Shown one piece after another: positions 1-6,783 of a stretch of 9,663 bases of DNA. The position numbers were made by a program, and so were the translations under genes. The notes under the pieces are model-generated. The model was not told the origin of the DNA and made no database searches. It was given only the letters and a program-made list of their open reading frames with translations. Origin of the DNA: Reyranella sp. (GTDB lineage Bacteria; Pseudomonadota; Alphaproteobacteria; Reyranellales; Reyranellaceae); assembly GCA_016780605.1 (NCBI GenBank), contig JADHLS010000136.1, positions 1-9,663 on the forward strand, in the 5' to 3' direction. Numbering within the stretch: the first letter of the stretch is position 1; every line of letters starts with the position of its first letter.

Positions 1-342
1 CAGTTTTTCAAGGTCTCCGCCATAGGCTACGCTAGCGGTGGCGGCCATCTCGCCTTAAGGCTCGAGGCCAGCTACGACCTGCAGATCACCCAGCGCCTGA
101 TCCTGCAGCCGCAGGCCGAACTCAATTTCTACACGAAGGACGACCCGGAGCGGAAAGTCGGCGCGGGGCTTTCCGAACTCGATGCAGGGCTGCGTCTACG
201 CTACGAGATCACGCGGGAGTTCGCACCCTACGTCGGCATCACATACTTCGGCCAATACGGTTCTACCGCCAACTATGTCAGTGCCGCCGGCGGACCAACT
301 CAACAGATTCGCTTCACGGTTGGCCTCCGTACGTGGTTTTGA
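1..342 (+). CDS. copB: Copper resistance protein B (CopB/PcoB family), C-terminal part
   Basis: The frame is open from the left edge to TGA at 340-342 and gives the last 113 residues of a protein whose start lies outside the window. The sequence alternates short beta strands with turns (LRLEASYDLQITQRL, LILQPQAELNFYTKDD, LDAGLRLRYEITREFAPYVGI) and ends in the aromatic LRTWF, as outer-membrane beta-barrels do. The segment around RYEITREFAPYVGITYFGQYG matches my memory of the CopB/PcoB C-terminus. CopB family proteins sit in the outer membrane and take part in copper resistance together with the multicopper oxidase CopA, which would be expected upstream. The family call is recognition from sequence, not from a search. 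It sets the copper context for the genes that follow on the same strand. Confidence 0.85.
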   Translation, partial: QFFKVSAIGYASGGGHLALRLEASYDLQITQRLILQPQAELNFYTKDDPERKVGAGLSELDAGLRLRYEITREFAPYVGITYFGQYGSTANYVSAAGGPTQQIRFTVGLRTWF

Positions 343-481
343 CACGGCTGGCTCGCAACGGTGACCTCACCTTGGAAGGGCCAGTTCAGTTTGAGGTGGA
401 TCAAGGTGTCGGCAGATCGAAAGTTCCACAAGTAATTCATGCCGATATGATTCGGCGAACGAGTACACGAGGGATTGACCC

Positions 482-871
482 ATGACCAATATCAAACAGT
501 TTGTCATTGCGGCTGGCTTGGCCGCTACCGTAGGTGTGTTCAGCTTCGCTCCGATCGGCTTTGCCCAGCAGTCAGGCACAGGGGCGACGGGCATGCAGAG
601 CCCCTCCGGAGGACAGCCCGTTGGGCGTGATGACTGGGTTCGCCAACCCGGTGACCAGCCCGGCCCTAGGTCAGGCATGGGAATGCATGGCGGTGCCGAA
701 CACCCGATGGGACAGAGCATGCGCGGCGGTCACATGGGCGGTGGGACCGTACCGGGCCCGAGCACTTATGGCCACTCATCGTCTCCCAAGACGGGCGAGA
801 CGAAGCAAATCCAGGACATGCAACGCGACATGCCGGCGACGCCGAGCCATTCGTCGGGGTCGACGAAGTGA
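482..871 (+). CDS. Small secreted Met/His/Gly-rich protein, unknown function
   Basis: This is a 129-residue protein with an ATG start preceded by GAGGGA at 469-474, a good ribosome binding site. Residues 1-28 form a clear signal peptide (polar start, hydrophobic core, likely cut after IGFA). The mature part is low in complexity, rich in Gly, Pro, Ser, Met and His. A cluster at about 66-85 (GMGMHGG, EHPMGQSMRGGHMGG) resembles Met/His metal-binding segments of periplasmic copper proteins. No catalytic domain is visible and I do not recognise the family. It lies 139 nt after the copB-like gene and is followed by a strong hairpin, so it may be the last gene of the copper transcript or a separate small unit. 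A copper-binding periplasmic role is inferred from composition and location only. Confidence 0.7.
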   Translation: MTNIKQFVIAAGLAATVGVFSFAPIGFAQQSGTGATGMQSPSGGQPVGRDDWVRQPGDQPGPRSGMGMHGGAEHPMGQSMRGGHMGGGTVPGPSTYGHSSSPKTGETKQIQDMQRDMPATPSHSSGSTK

Positions 872-880
872 ACTGTTAGA

Positions 881-912
881 AACCCGGGCCCCCGCATGGA
901 TGCCCGGGCCTC
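881..912 (+). terminator. GC-rich hairpin, possible transcription terminator
   Basis: CCCGGGC at 883-889 pairs perfectly with GCCCGGG at 902-908 around a 12-nt loop, ten bases after the stop of the small secreted protein. No good T-run follows on the + strand (CCTCTAAG). It is therefore either a weak intrinsic terminator or an mRNA-stabilising stem separating the small gene from the four-gene set that starts at 1066. Confidence 0.45.
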
Positions 913-1065
913 TAAGACTAGCTCCTATGTCGCATCGTCCACTTCGTTTTGAATTCGAATGGCCATCGGCGGGTATGCTTATCGGTATTCGATACTTGAT
1001 CTAGCGCGAAGCAGTCGATTCTCAATCGCCGAAGATGCTTAGATATTATTTGGAAAGGCTTCCCC

Positions 1066-1779
1066 ATGACCAACCCATCTGCTCGCCCAGGAATGCTGCG
1101 GTTGATTACGTCGCTGAGCTCGGCTTTCGTCTTTTTCGCGGTTTCAGTCCCGGCGTACGCAAAAGAAGCGAGCGTGATCGATGGCGTCTTGAACTCAAGG
1201 CCAAATGGCGTGCGCCTGGCTCAGATGGGCGGAATGGGCAGCGAAATGGGCGGCAAAATGACCGGCGACCCCAAGGGCAGCGACAACAAACCGGGCGGAA
1301 TGGGCGGTGGCATGGCCGACAAGATGCCCTGCTGCATGGGCATGATGGGTGCCGCGCCTGGCGCTGGCACTGCCATGGCAATGCCTTCGGCGCTGCCGGG
1401 TTTTCCGGGAGCGTCGCACCTCTATCACGTTGGGAGCACAGGCTTTTTCCTCGATTATGCCGAGAAGATTGGCCTCAGTGTTGAACAGAAGACTGCCCTG
1501 AACGGAATCAAACAGCGTTCACTCAGCGAGCAATCCGGTGCAGAACGCAAGATCGCCGAGGCGGAGCAAGCGCTCTGGGCGCTGACGGCGGCCGAGCAGC
1601 CCGATGCGGCAGCCATCGATGGCAAGGTGCGCGAAATCGAGAAGTTGAAGTCCGACCAACGGCTTGCCTTCATTCGGTCGGTCGGCGAGGCTGCGAAGCT
1701 ATTGACCGCTGACCAGCGAAAGATGGTTCTCGGTATGGTAGCGATGCCGCCGGCCACAGCGATGCCCAACATGAAATAG
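1066..1779 (+). CDS. Met-rich periplasmic Spy/CpxP/ZraP-like protein
   Basis: This is a 237-residue protein with its ATG seven bases after GGAAAGG (1052-1058). Residues 1-32 are a signal peptide with likely cleavage after VPAYA. Residues about 53-106 are rich in Met and Gly and include MPCCMGMM at 87-94, a plausible Cu(I)-binding stretch. Residues about 131-222 form a charged, Ala-rich helical region with two LTXXQ-type motifs (LSVEQK at 137-142, LTADQRK at 213-219), the signature of the Spy/CpxP/ZraP family of periplasmic chaperones and metal-stress sensors. Met-rich N-terminal extensions are not part of E. coli Spy or CpxP, so this is a metal-adapted variant. The next gene starts 2 nt downstream, so the two are probably co-transcribed. 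The exact function is not known; metal sensing, buffering or chaperoning is inferred. Confidence 0.8.
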   Translation: MTNPSARPGMLRLITSLSSAFVFFAVSVPAYAKEASVIDGVLNSRPNGVRLAQMGGMGSEMGGKMTGDPKGSDNKPGGMGGGMADKMPCCMGMMGAAPGAGTAMAMPSALPGFPGASHLYHVGSTGFFLDYAEKIGLSVEQKTALNGIKQRSLSEQSGAERKIAEAEQALWALTAAEQPDAAAIDGKVREIEKLKSDQRLAFIRSVGEAAKLLTADQRKMVLGMVAMPPATAMPNMK

Positions 1780-1781
1780 GC

Positions 1782-3851
1782 ATGCCAATACGAACGAACC
1801 TAGCCAGGCACGGGCCGACAGAGTCGGCAGCGGGGCCGGCACGCACAATCCAGGGCGTGCCCCCTCGTTTGTATTTGGTTGGCCTTGCCGCGATTGTGGT
1901 GCTCGGGCTCTTGGCGCCGATCGTGCCTCTAGAGGCACAGACGGAGCCCGCAGACCATGGTGCTCACCATCCCGGAAGCGGTCTTCCGGCGGTGCCGGCG
2001 CCCTCTCCCCCGTTTCCAACTGGCAACATGGGACCGGGCGGCACGATGGGCGCGCCCCCGCCATCATCTCCAGGAGTCGGCGTCCAGTCCGGTGGTGGTT
2101 GCGGCCCGATGGGCTGCATGGGTGGCTTGGGGCCACGGCCGTTCTATTCGGCCCTGATGGCGATGCCGACGCTCACGCCGGAAGCGCGCCAGTATATCGA
2201 GGACCAAGCCGGCAAGCGCATTGGATCTGGGTCGTGGGCGATTACCACCGGTCAGGCGCAGCTGCACCAATCGATACTGGCGAATGACTCTGCAGCCATG
2301 CAGAAGGCGATTGCGACCGTGCGCGCGGGTGTCCTTGAAGCCGAAAGCGGCGCCGCCGCCCTGCAGGCCGTCAATGAGGGGCAGTCGCCGCGCCAGTTGG
2401 CGCTCACGTGGTTCAAGACGCAGATGAGCGTGCCGGCCGCCGTCGGGATGCCAGTGGACGAAGGCCCTTGGGGCCTTTCCTGGTATCACCTTTCGACAAT
2501 GACGTTCCTGGTGGCGTTCGTGCTCGCGACGATTCTTATCCATTATGCACGATTGCGCAGGATCGGCAGCCTCGTTCAGCGGCTCACGCCCGGCGCAGCG
2601 CCCGTAGCCGTTCCTGCGGGCGGTGCAAAATCGGCCCCCTTCGCAGCGGACGCCGCGGCTTTTGTCACCGTCCCGACGTTGGCCGCGCCTTCCACCCCGG
2701 CAGCCCTCGATTTTTCTGCTCAGAATCCCTCGGCAGTGGAGGCGCCTGCTCCGGGTAAGACTTCCAAGCCTTGGACAGGCGCACTTCGCGTCGCCGACAT
2801 TTTCTACGAGACCCCGAACGTCAAGACGTTTCGGCTCAGAGAACCGGGGGGCGGACCCATCCCCTTCACTTTCGTGCCCGGCCAATTCCTGACCTTCTCC
2901 GCAGAAGTCGACGGCAAGCGCATCCGGCGTTCCTATACGATCGCCTCCGCGCCGACACAGCGCGACTACGTCGAGCTCACCGTCAAACGGGAAGACCTGG
3001 GCGCGGAGTCTCGCTATCTGCATGACAACGTCGCGGTCGGAGATCACCTGGAGGTGTCCGGCCCGGCTGGCGTGTTCACCTTCACCGGCACGGAGGCGAA
3101 CAGCATCGTCCTGATCAGCGGCGGCGTGGGGATCACCCCCATGATGTGCATCACGCGCTATCTCACCGACCGCGCCTTTCCCGGCGATATCTTCTTCCTT
3201 TATGGGGCAAGCTCTCCGCAGAACGTCATCTTCCGTGAGGAACTCGAGTACCTGCGGAAGCGGCATGCAAACCTGCATGTCGCCACGACGGTGGGCCGTG
3301 TCGACGAAACCCCTTGGACAGGAGCGGTGGGGTACATTTCAAAGGAGTTCATCGCGCGCAACGTACCGGAGATCGCCCGGCGCCGTGTCCATGTCTGCGG
3401 TCCTCCCGCGATGATGGAGGCCGTCAAGTCGGCGCTCATCGAACTCGGCGTATCGAAGCACAAGACCAAGTCGGAGGCGTTCGGCCAGGCCCTGGGTGCT
3501 GCGCCGGTTCCCGCCGCAGCAGGGGTGCCTGCTACGGACACTGCAGCACCCTCGACTTTAACTGCGTCCCCGCATACCGTTCCTTCGGCACAATCCGAGA
3601 TCGAGTTCAGAAAATCCGGCAAGACCGGGCCCCTCGCCCCGGACAAATGCGTACTGGAGGCCGCTGAGGCGATTGGCGTCGCGATCGATTTCTCCTGTCG
3701 GGTCGGGACCTGCGGGGTCTGCGCCGTGCCATTGCTCAAAGGCGCCGTGACGATGGCGGTTCAGGAAGGGCTTCCTCCCGAAGACAAGGCGCGCGGCATA
3801 ATCCTGGCCTGCCAAGCGAAGTCAGCGGGCAACCTGGTCGTGGACGCCTGA
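1782..3851 (+). CDS. Membrane fusion protein: Met/Cys-rich extracytoplasmic domain + FAD/NAD(P)H ferredoxin-reductase + [2Fe-2S] ferredoxin
   Basis: This is a 689-residue protein. Residues 31-48 are a hydrophobic signal-anchor. Residues 55-118 are rich in Gly, Pro, Met and His with a Cys pair (CGPMGC, 107-112). Residues about 121-215 are helical with LTPEAR at 131, resembling the Spy-like protein encoded just upstream. Residues about 239-256 are a second membrane helix. After a Pro/Ala-rich linker (270-330) comes a ferredoxin-NADP reductase-type module: FAD-binding RRSYTIAS at 382-389, nucleotide-binding GGVGITPM at 447-454 and CGPPAMM at 539-545. A second linker (570-603) leads to a plant-type [2Fe-2S] domain with ligands C639, C644, C647 and C677. 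The expected topology is metal-binding part outside and redox part in the cytoplasm. It should take electrons from NADH or NADPH and pass them to the b-type membrane protein encoded 1 nt downstream. The domain calls are firm; the physiological acceptor is inferred. Confidence 0.85.
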   Translation: MPIRTNLARHGPTESAAGPARTIQGVPPRLYLVGLAAIVVLGLLAPIVPLEAQTEPADHGAHHPGSGLPAVPAPSPPFPTGNMGPGGTMGAPPPSSPGVGVQSGGGCGPMGCMGGLGPRPFYSALMAMPTLTPEARQYIEDQAGKRIGSGSWAITTGQAQLHQSILANDSAAMQKAIATVRAGVLEAESGAAALQAVNEGQSPRQLALTWFKTQMSVPAAVGMPVDEGPWGLSWYHLSTMTFLVAFVLATILIHYARLRRIGSLVQRLTPGAAPVAVPAGGAKSAPFAADAAAFVTVPTLAAPSTPAALDFSAQNPSAVEAPAPGKTSKPWTGALRVADIFYETPNVKTFRLREPGGGPIPFTFVPGQFLTFSAEVDGKRIRRSYTIASAPTQRDYVELTVKREDLGAESRYLHDNVAVGDHLEVSGPAGVFTFTGTEANSIVLISGGVGITPMMCITRYLTDRAFPGDIFFLYGASSPQNVIFREELEYLRKRHANLHVATTVGRVDETPWTGAVGYISKEFIARNVPEIARRRVHVCGPPAMMEAVKSALIELGVSKHKTKSEAFGQALGAAPVPAAAGVPATDTAAPSTLTASPHTVPSAQSEIEFRKSGKTGPLAPDKCVLEAAEAIGVAIDFSCRVGTCGVCAVPLLKGAVTMAVQEGLPPEDKARGIILACQAKSAGNLVVDA

Positions 3852-3852
3852 G

Positions 3853-4530
3853 GTGAACGAGTCCGAGAAGCTTATGGTCGGCGTGCTCGTAAGTGGCCTC
3901 GCACTTCTCGTCCCCGGTTTTCTATTGCACGTGGCGCCGCGCTTTCCAGGCAGCCTCACCGGTAGCCTGATCGGCATCGCCGGAGCCGTGTTGCTGCTCT
4001 TCTTGCTGGTCTACTCAATGGTCAAACGTAGCGCTTTGGTGAAAGCGTGGGCGACCAAACGCGTGCGCATGGGCGCTATTCTCTCGTTCCACGTCTACGC
4101 CGGCGTCATCGGCGCGCTGTTCGGGATCATCCATAGTGGCCACACATTCTACAGTCCCCTCGGGATCGGCCTCGTCTCGGCGATGCTGGTCGTAGTGTTC
4201 AGTGGCTTCGTCGGCCGCTACTACTTGATGCAGATAGGCACTGACCTCCGCGAGCAGCAGAGCATGCTGGCGGTGCTCAGGACGCGTTATGACGCGGTTG
4301 CAGGGGCGCTCGCCGGCAGCTCTGGTCCTACTGTTTGGGCGGACGTGGCGCTCCCCGGCCTGCTGGGCGCGATCGCTGATTTGGAATACGCGATCGGTGC
4401 GCGAGAGCTGCTGAAGCGCACCTTATCGCGTTGGACAGTGCTGCACGTTGGCGCCGCGATCGTAATGTACTCGCTCCTTTCGCTGCATATCTGGAATGGC
4501 ATCTACTTCGGATTGCGATGGCTCTGGTGA
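3853..4530 (+). CDS. Five-helix membrane protein with two H-X13-H pairs, probable bis-heme b electron carrier
   Basis: This is a 225-residue protein starting at GTG one base after the previous stop (TGAGGTG). ATG at 3874 is an alternative start without a better ribosome binding site. Hydrophobic segments lie at about 7-27, 34-56, 75-95, 101-123 and 195-218, with a soluble stretch at 125-190. His80 and His94 (H-X13-H) lie in the third helix and His198 and His212 (H-X13-H) in the last. This is the four-histidine arrangement that holds two stacked b hemes in ferric-reductase/NADPH-oxidase-like and related membrane cytochromes. Its place between a cytoplasmic flavin/[2Fe-2S] reductase and a periplasmic multiheme cytochrome fits a protein that carries electrons across the membrane. 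The family is not identified by name; the heme ligands are read from spacing, not proven. Confidence 0.75.
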   Translation: MNESEKLMVGVLVSGLALLVPGFLLHVAPRFPGSLTGSLIGIAGAVLLLFLLVYSMVKRSALVKAWATKRVRMGAILSFHVYAGVIGALFGIIHSGHTFYSPLGIGLVSAMLVVVFSGFVGRYYLMQIGTDLREQQSMLAVLRTRYDAVAGALAGSSGPTVWADVALPGLLGAIADLEYAIGARELLKRTLSRWTVLHVGAAIVMYSLLSLHIWNGIYFGLRWLW

Positions 4531-5312
4531 AGATTAGCGGAGCAATCTACCTAGCGCTTGGCGTCCTCGGTCTTGCTGCCGCGGTGCTCGTGCCGGTCAC
4601 GATCTACCGTTCCGGCACGTCAGCGTTGCCAACCTGGGGCAGGCTGGCCATTCCAGGTCCGTTGTCGGCCGCACATGCCTTCCTCGAAACACAGTGCGAG
4701 AACTGCCACACGCCGAATGTGGGAATCAAAGCCGCTTCCTGCATCACATGCCACGCGCCCGACGCTTTCGCACTCGGCAAGCCAGCGACCGCCTTCCACG
4801 CCACGATCCAGGAATGCCGCGGCTGCCATATCGAGCATCAAGGCAGAGACGTGCGACCGATAAAGATAGATCACTCCGTTCTCATCACGGTTGCCTTGCA
4901 GGACGCATCCGCCCGGACCCCATCGGGGCAACCGGACTCGCGTGGCGTAGCGGCCCTCCTACGCTCCCTGGGAGGGGCCCGAGAAAACAGACCGGTCTCG
5001 GAGAGCGATGCGCTCGACTGCGCATCCTGCCATGGGTTCCGCGACAAACACCGGACGCTGTTTGGTCAGCAGTGCGCCGACTGCCACGCGACCGAAACCT
5101 GGAAGATTGCCGGCTTCCTTCATCCCTCGCCGAAGTCACAAGACTGCAATCAATGCCACCAAGCGCCACGCACCCATTTCATGATGCATTTTGGGATGAT
5201 GGATCAGGGGATTACGGGGCAGAGAAGCGCCCGCGTCGAACAATGCTACCTCTGTCACCAGACCGACTCCTTCAACAATATCAAGGGAGTAGGTTGGTTC
5301 AAGATGCACTGA
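4518..5312 (+). CDS. Membrane-anchored heptaheme cytochrome c (cytochrome c3-like)
   Basis: This is a 264-residue protein from ATG 4518, overlapping the upstream gene by 13 nt. GTG at 4527 would give a 4-nt GTGA overlap and is also possible. The longer in-frame start at 4431 would prepend 29 polar residues before the membrane helix and is unlikely. Residues 6-28 form an uncleaved N-terminal anchor. Seven CXXCH heme c sites follow at 60-64, 75-79, 100-104, 168-172, 186-190, 210-214 and 243-247, with many extra histidines (H108, H119, H178, H202, H220, H224) that could be distal ligands. Multiheme proteins of this kind sit on the periplasmic face and pass electrons between membrane quinol or heme-b proteins and periplasmic or outer acceptors. 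It probably takes electrons from the heme-b protein encoded just upstream. Its last 231 nt recur at 8563-8793. Confidence 0.88.
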   Translation: MALVKISGAIYLALGVLGLAAAVLVPVTIYRSGTSALPTWGRLAIPGPLSAAHAFLETQCENCHTPNVGIKAASCITCHAPDAFALGKPATAFHATIQECRGCHIEHQGRDVRPIKIDHSVLITVALQDASARTPSGQPDSRGVAALLRSLGGARENRPVSESDALDCASCHGFRDKHRTLFGQQCADCHATETWKIAGFLHPSPKSQDCNQCHQAPRTHFMMHFGMMDQGITGQRSARVEQCYLCHQTDSFNNIKGVGWFKMH

Positions 5313-5359
5313 GCCTGGACGATCGATCTCTGAGTGCACGACATCATAAGGTCGTCGCC
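5082..5359 (+). repeat. Direct repeat copy 1: cytochrome 3' end plus 47-nt flank
   Basis: These 278 bases align without gaps to 8563-8840, with about 29 mismatches by eye (about 90% identity). Positions 5082-5171 carry about 19 of the mismatches; 5172-5359 carry about 10, including a 44-nt identical run (5172-5215). The 47-nt noncoding flank after the stop differs at only two bases. Homology stops at 5359, directly before the TA that borders the IS630 element. Confidence 0.9.
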
Positions 5360-6323
5360 TAGAGCGGAGTTCACTCAAGACTGGGTCATATCCTGCGGCC
5401 TTGAAGTAGTTGGCGCATTCGCGAGGTGAGTAGTCGTCGAGGATCGCGGCGATGCGGTTCCACAGGGCTTCGGTTGATCGCTCGGCGGCGCGTCGCCGTC
5501 CAGCCTTGAGCTTGGCGAAGGCATTCTCGATCGGGTTCAGATCAGGCGAGTACTTGGGGAGGAAGAGCAGGCTGGCGCCACGAGCTTCGATGGCTCGACG
5601 AACCTTGTCGCTCCTGTGAGACCCCAGATTGTCGATGATGACGATGTCGCCAGACCCCAAGGTCGGACAGAGCACCTGCTCGACGTAAGCCAGGAACCAC
5701 ACCCCATCGATCGGACCGTCGAGGACCATGGGAGCCGTCATCCCATCGAGGCGGAGGGCGGCGAGGAAGGTCGTGGTGTGCCAGCGAGCCAGAGGGATCT
5801 TGCCGATCAGACGCCGGCCTCGCTGGCTGCGGCCGCGCAAGCGGGTCATGTTGTCCTTGGCCCAGGTCTCGTCGATGAACACCAAGCGGGTCGGGTCGAG
5901 TTGGCGCTGTAGGAGGCGCCAGGCGGCCCGAGCTTCAGCGACGTCGGGCCGGTCTTGCTAAGCGGCGTACAGGCTTTTTTTGAAGCTCAGCTTCTCGCGA
6001 TCGCAGAACCGCCAGATCGTGCCATGGCCGACCGACAGGCCACGCTGGCGCGCCAGTTCGGCGCGTAACTTCTCCAACGTCAGGTCTGGCAGGCTGGCGA
6101 TCAGCTCCAGCAGCCATTCCCGATCTGCGCCGCTGATGCTCGTGCCGCGGCTACCGCCCATCGGCTTGGCCGCGACCGTGCCAGTCTGTTCCCGGCGTTC
6201 AGTCCATCGGATGACGCTCGACGCTCCAAGCTTGAACAGCCTCGCCGCCTGGCGACGGCTCATGCCGTTGGCGACTGCTTCCACCGCCCGAATACGCAAG
6301 TCTTCTGAATAGGGCTTGGTCAT
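5136..6323 (-). pseudogene. IS630-family transposase, interrupted by an in-frame TAG and lacking a stop inside the IS
   Basis: The frame starts at ATG 6323 and reads MTKPYSEDLRIRAVEA with a helix-turn-helix region (MSRRQAARLFKLGASSVIRW). It stops at TAG 5958-5960 after FKKSLYAA (121 residues). The same frame continues without a shift as QDRPDVAEARAAWRLL and on through the DDE catalytic motifs: FIDETW at about 5880, IIDNLGSH, and PDLNPIENAFAKLK. This is a single nonsense change, probably from GAG (Glu), not a programmed frameshift. The second half has no stop before the IS end at 5362 and runs on to 5136, antisense to the cytochrome gene, adding a foreign tail after GYDPV. Only stop-codon readthrough would make a full transposase, so the copy is probably inactive by itself. 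Confidence 0.8.
5362..5378 (+). repeat. IS630 left inverted repeat
   Basis: Outer end of the IS on the cytochrome side, GAGCGGAGTTCACTCAA. It matches the complement of 6398-6414 at 13 of 17 positions and is preceded by the target TA at 5360-5361. Confidence 0.75.
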
Positions 6324-6397
6324 CGATGCTGGCCTCCAGCCCAGCCAGCATCTTGAATCACATCAGCCCTGTTCCCGGAATCCCCTTTTGATTCAAT

Positions 6398-6414
6398 TGG
6401 CGTGGACTACGCTC
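6398..6414 (-). repeat. IS630 right inverted repeat
   Basis: Outer end of the IS upstream of the transposase start. Read on the - strand it is GAGCGTAGTCCACGCCA. The target TA follows at 6415-6416 and happens to form a TAG in the frame of the next ORF. Confidence 0.75.
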
Positions 6415-6435
6415 TAGTCGACTGGAGCGGGCAGA

Positions 6436-6735
6436 GTGGTCACCGTGCTCAAGGTTGCGAAGACGGCAGGCCAGGTCTCCGAAGTCGGCCTGGCGATCAC
6501 GGGTATCACGGGCATTGTGCGCGGGACTGTCAGGGTAGCTGGTGGCGCTGCCGCAGGAGACGCCGCGGTGGATGCTGCGGCCGAGCGCATGATCGAGAAG
6601 CACTACGTCAAAGACGCCGAGATCATGTCGAACCTGAGCAAGACCAGGTGGGTTCCGCAACCGAAGGGCAGCGTGGCCGGCGGCGTCAAGCCCGGCACAA
6701 GCTCCGGTGCGGGAACCGGCTGGCACAAGCAGTGA
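6436..6735 (+). CDS. Small hypothetical protein, possibly cut at its 5' end by the IS
   Basis: This 99-residue frame starts at GTG 6436, with GGAGCGG at 6424-6430 as a possible ribosome binding site. The frame is open upstream only to the TAG at 6415-6417, which is created at the IS border, so an original longer N-terminus may have been lost. Residues about 15-50 are Ala/Gly/Val-rich with repeated small residues (AITGITGIVRG, AGGAAAGDAAVDAAAERM) that could form a membrane-interacting helix. The rest is polar, and the end is Gly/Ser-rich (KPGTSSGAGTGWHKQ). I do not recognise the family. It lies between an IS and a guaA scar, which suggests island cargo, or a C-terminal remnant of such cargo. 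Confidence 0.45.
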   Translation: MVTVLKVAKTAGQVSEVGLAITGITGIVRGTVRVAGGAAAGDAAVDAAAERMIEKHYVKDAEIMSNLSKTRWVPQPKGSVAGGVKPGTSSGAGTGWHKQ

Positions 6736-6758
6736 TCCAGGGCAGCGAGAGGCACCGC

Positions 6759-6783
6759 TGTCATCCCGAGCGCAGTGAGGGAC
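6759..6783. repeat. REP-like short palindromic element
   Basis: TGTCATCCCGAGCGCAGTGA followed by GGGAC forms an imperfect palindrome (TCCC...GGGA arms) in noncoding DNA just after the hypothetical ORF. It resembles, from memory, a short dispersed sequence of the form GTCATCCCGAGCGCAGCGAG seen between genes of various bacteria. A second small hairpin follows (GACGC 6781-6785 pairing with GCGTC 6794-6798). Only one copy is in this window, so repetition is not shown here. Confidence 0.4.

Larger units (their letters stand above)
5362..6414 (-). mobile_element. IS630-family insertion sequence (1053 bp), flanked by TA
   Basis: The element is bounded by imperfect inverted repeats (GAGCGGAGTTCACTCAA at 5362-5378; the complement of 6398-6414 reads GAGCGTAGTCCACGCCA; 13 of 17 match). 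TA dinucleotides lie on both outer sides, at 5360-5361 and 6415-6416. TA target duplication and a length near 1.1 kb are typical of IS630. The transposase frame lies on the - strand and is interrupted. The pre-insertion site can be read as GTCGTCGCC-TA-GTCGACTGG. Confidence 0.85.

Noticed and set aside
423..451. Possible promoter with TATGAT at 446-451 upstream of the small secreted protein
   Set aside because: The -10-like box is good and well placed, but no acceptable -35 element is found at usual spacing; too weak to list.
367..720. 117-residue open frame on the - strand
   Set aside because: It overlaps the small secreted protein, which has a good ribosome binding site and signal peptide; the - frame shows no recognisable features.
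949..979. Possible promoter TTGAAT ... TATGCT upstream of the Spy-like gene
   Set aside because: The spacing is 19 bases and the -10 match is poor. No clear copper-regulator operator is visible nearby.
2064..3278. 404-residue open frame on the - strand
   Set aside because: It is antisense to the fusion reductase, whose cofactor motifs are unmistakable. The frame is a GC-rich coding shadow, rich in Arg and His with no domain.
5958..5990. Programmed frameshift at the A7 run (complement of 5975-5981) in the transposase
   Set aside because: The downstream half lies in the same frame as the upstream half, so a frameshift would not join them; a single TAG separates them.
6436..6735. Toxin C-terminus or polymorphic toxin fragment
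   Set aside because: The Gly/Ala-rich part loosely recalls such proteins, but no catalytic or immunity motif can be seen, so no function was assigned.
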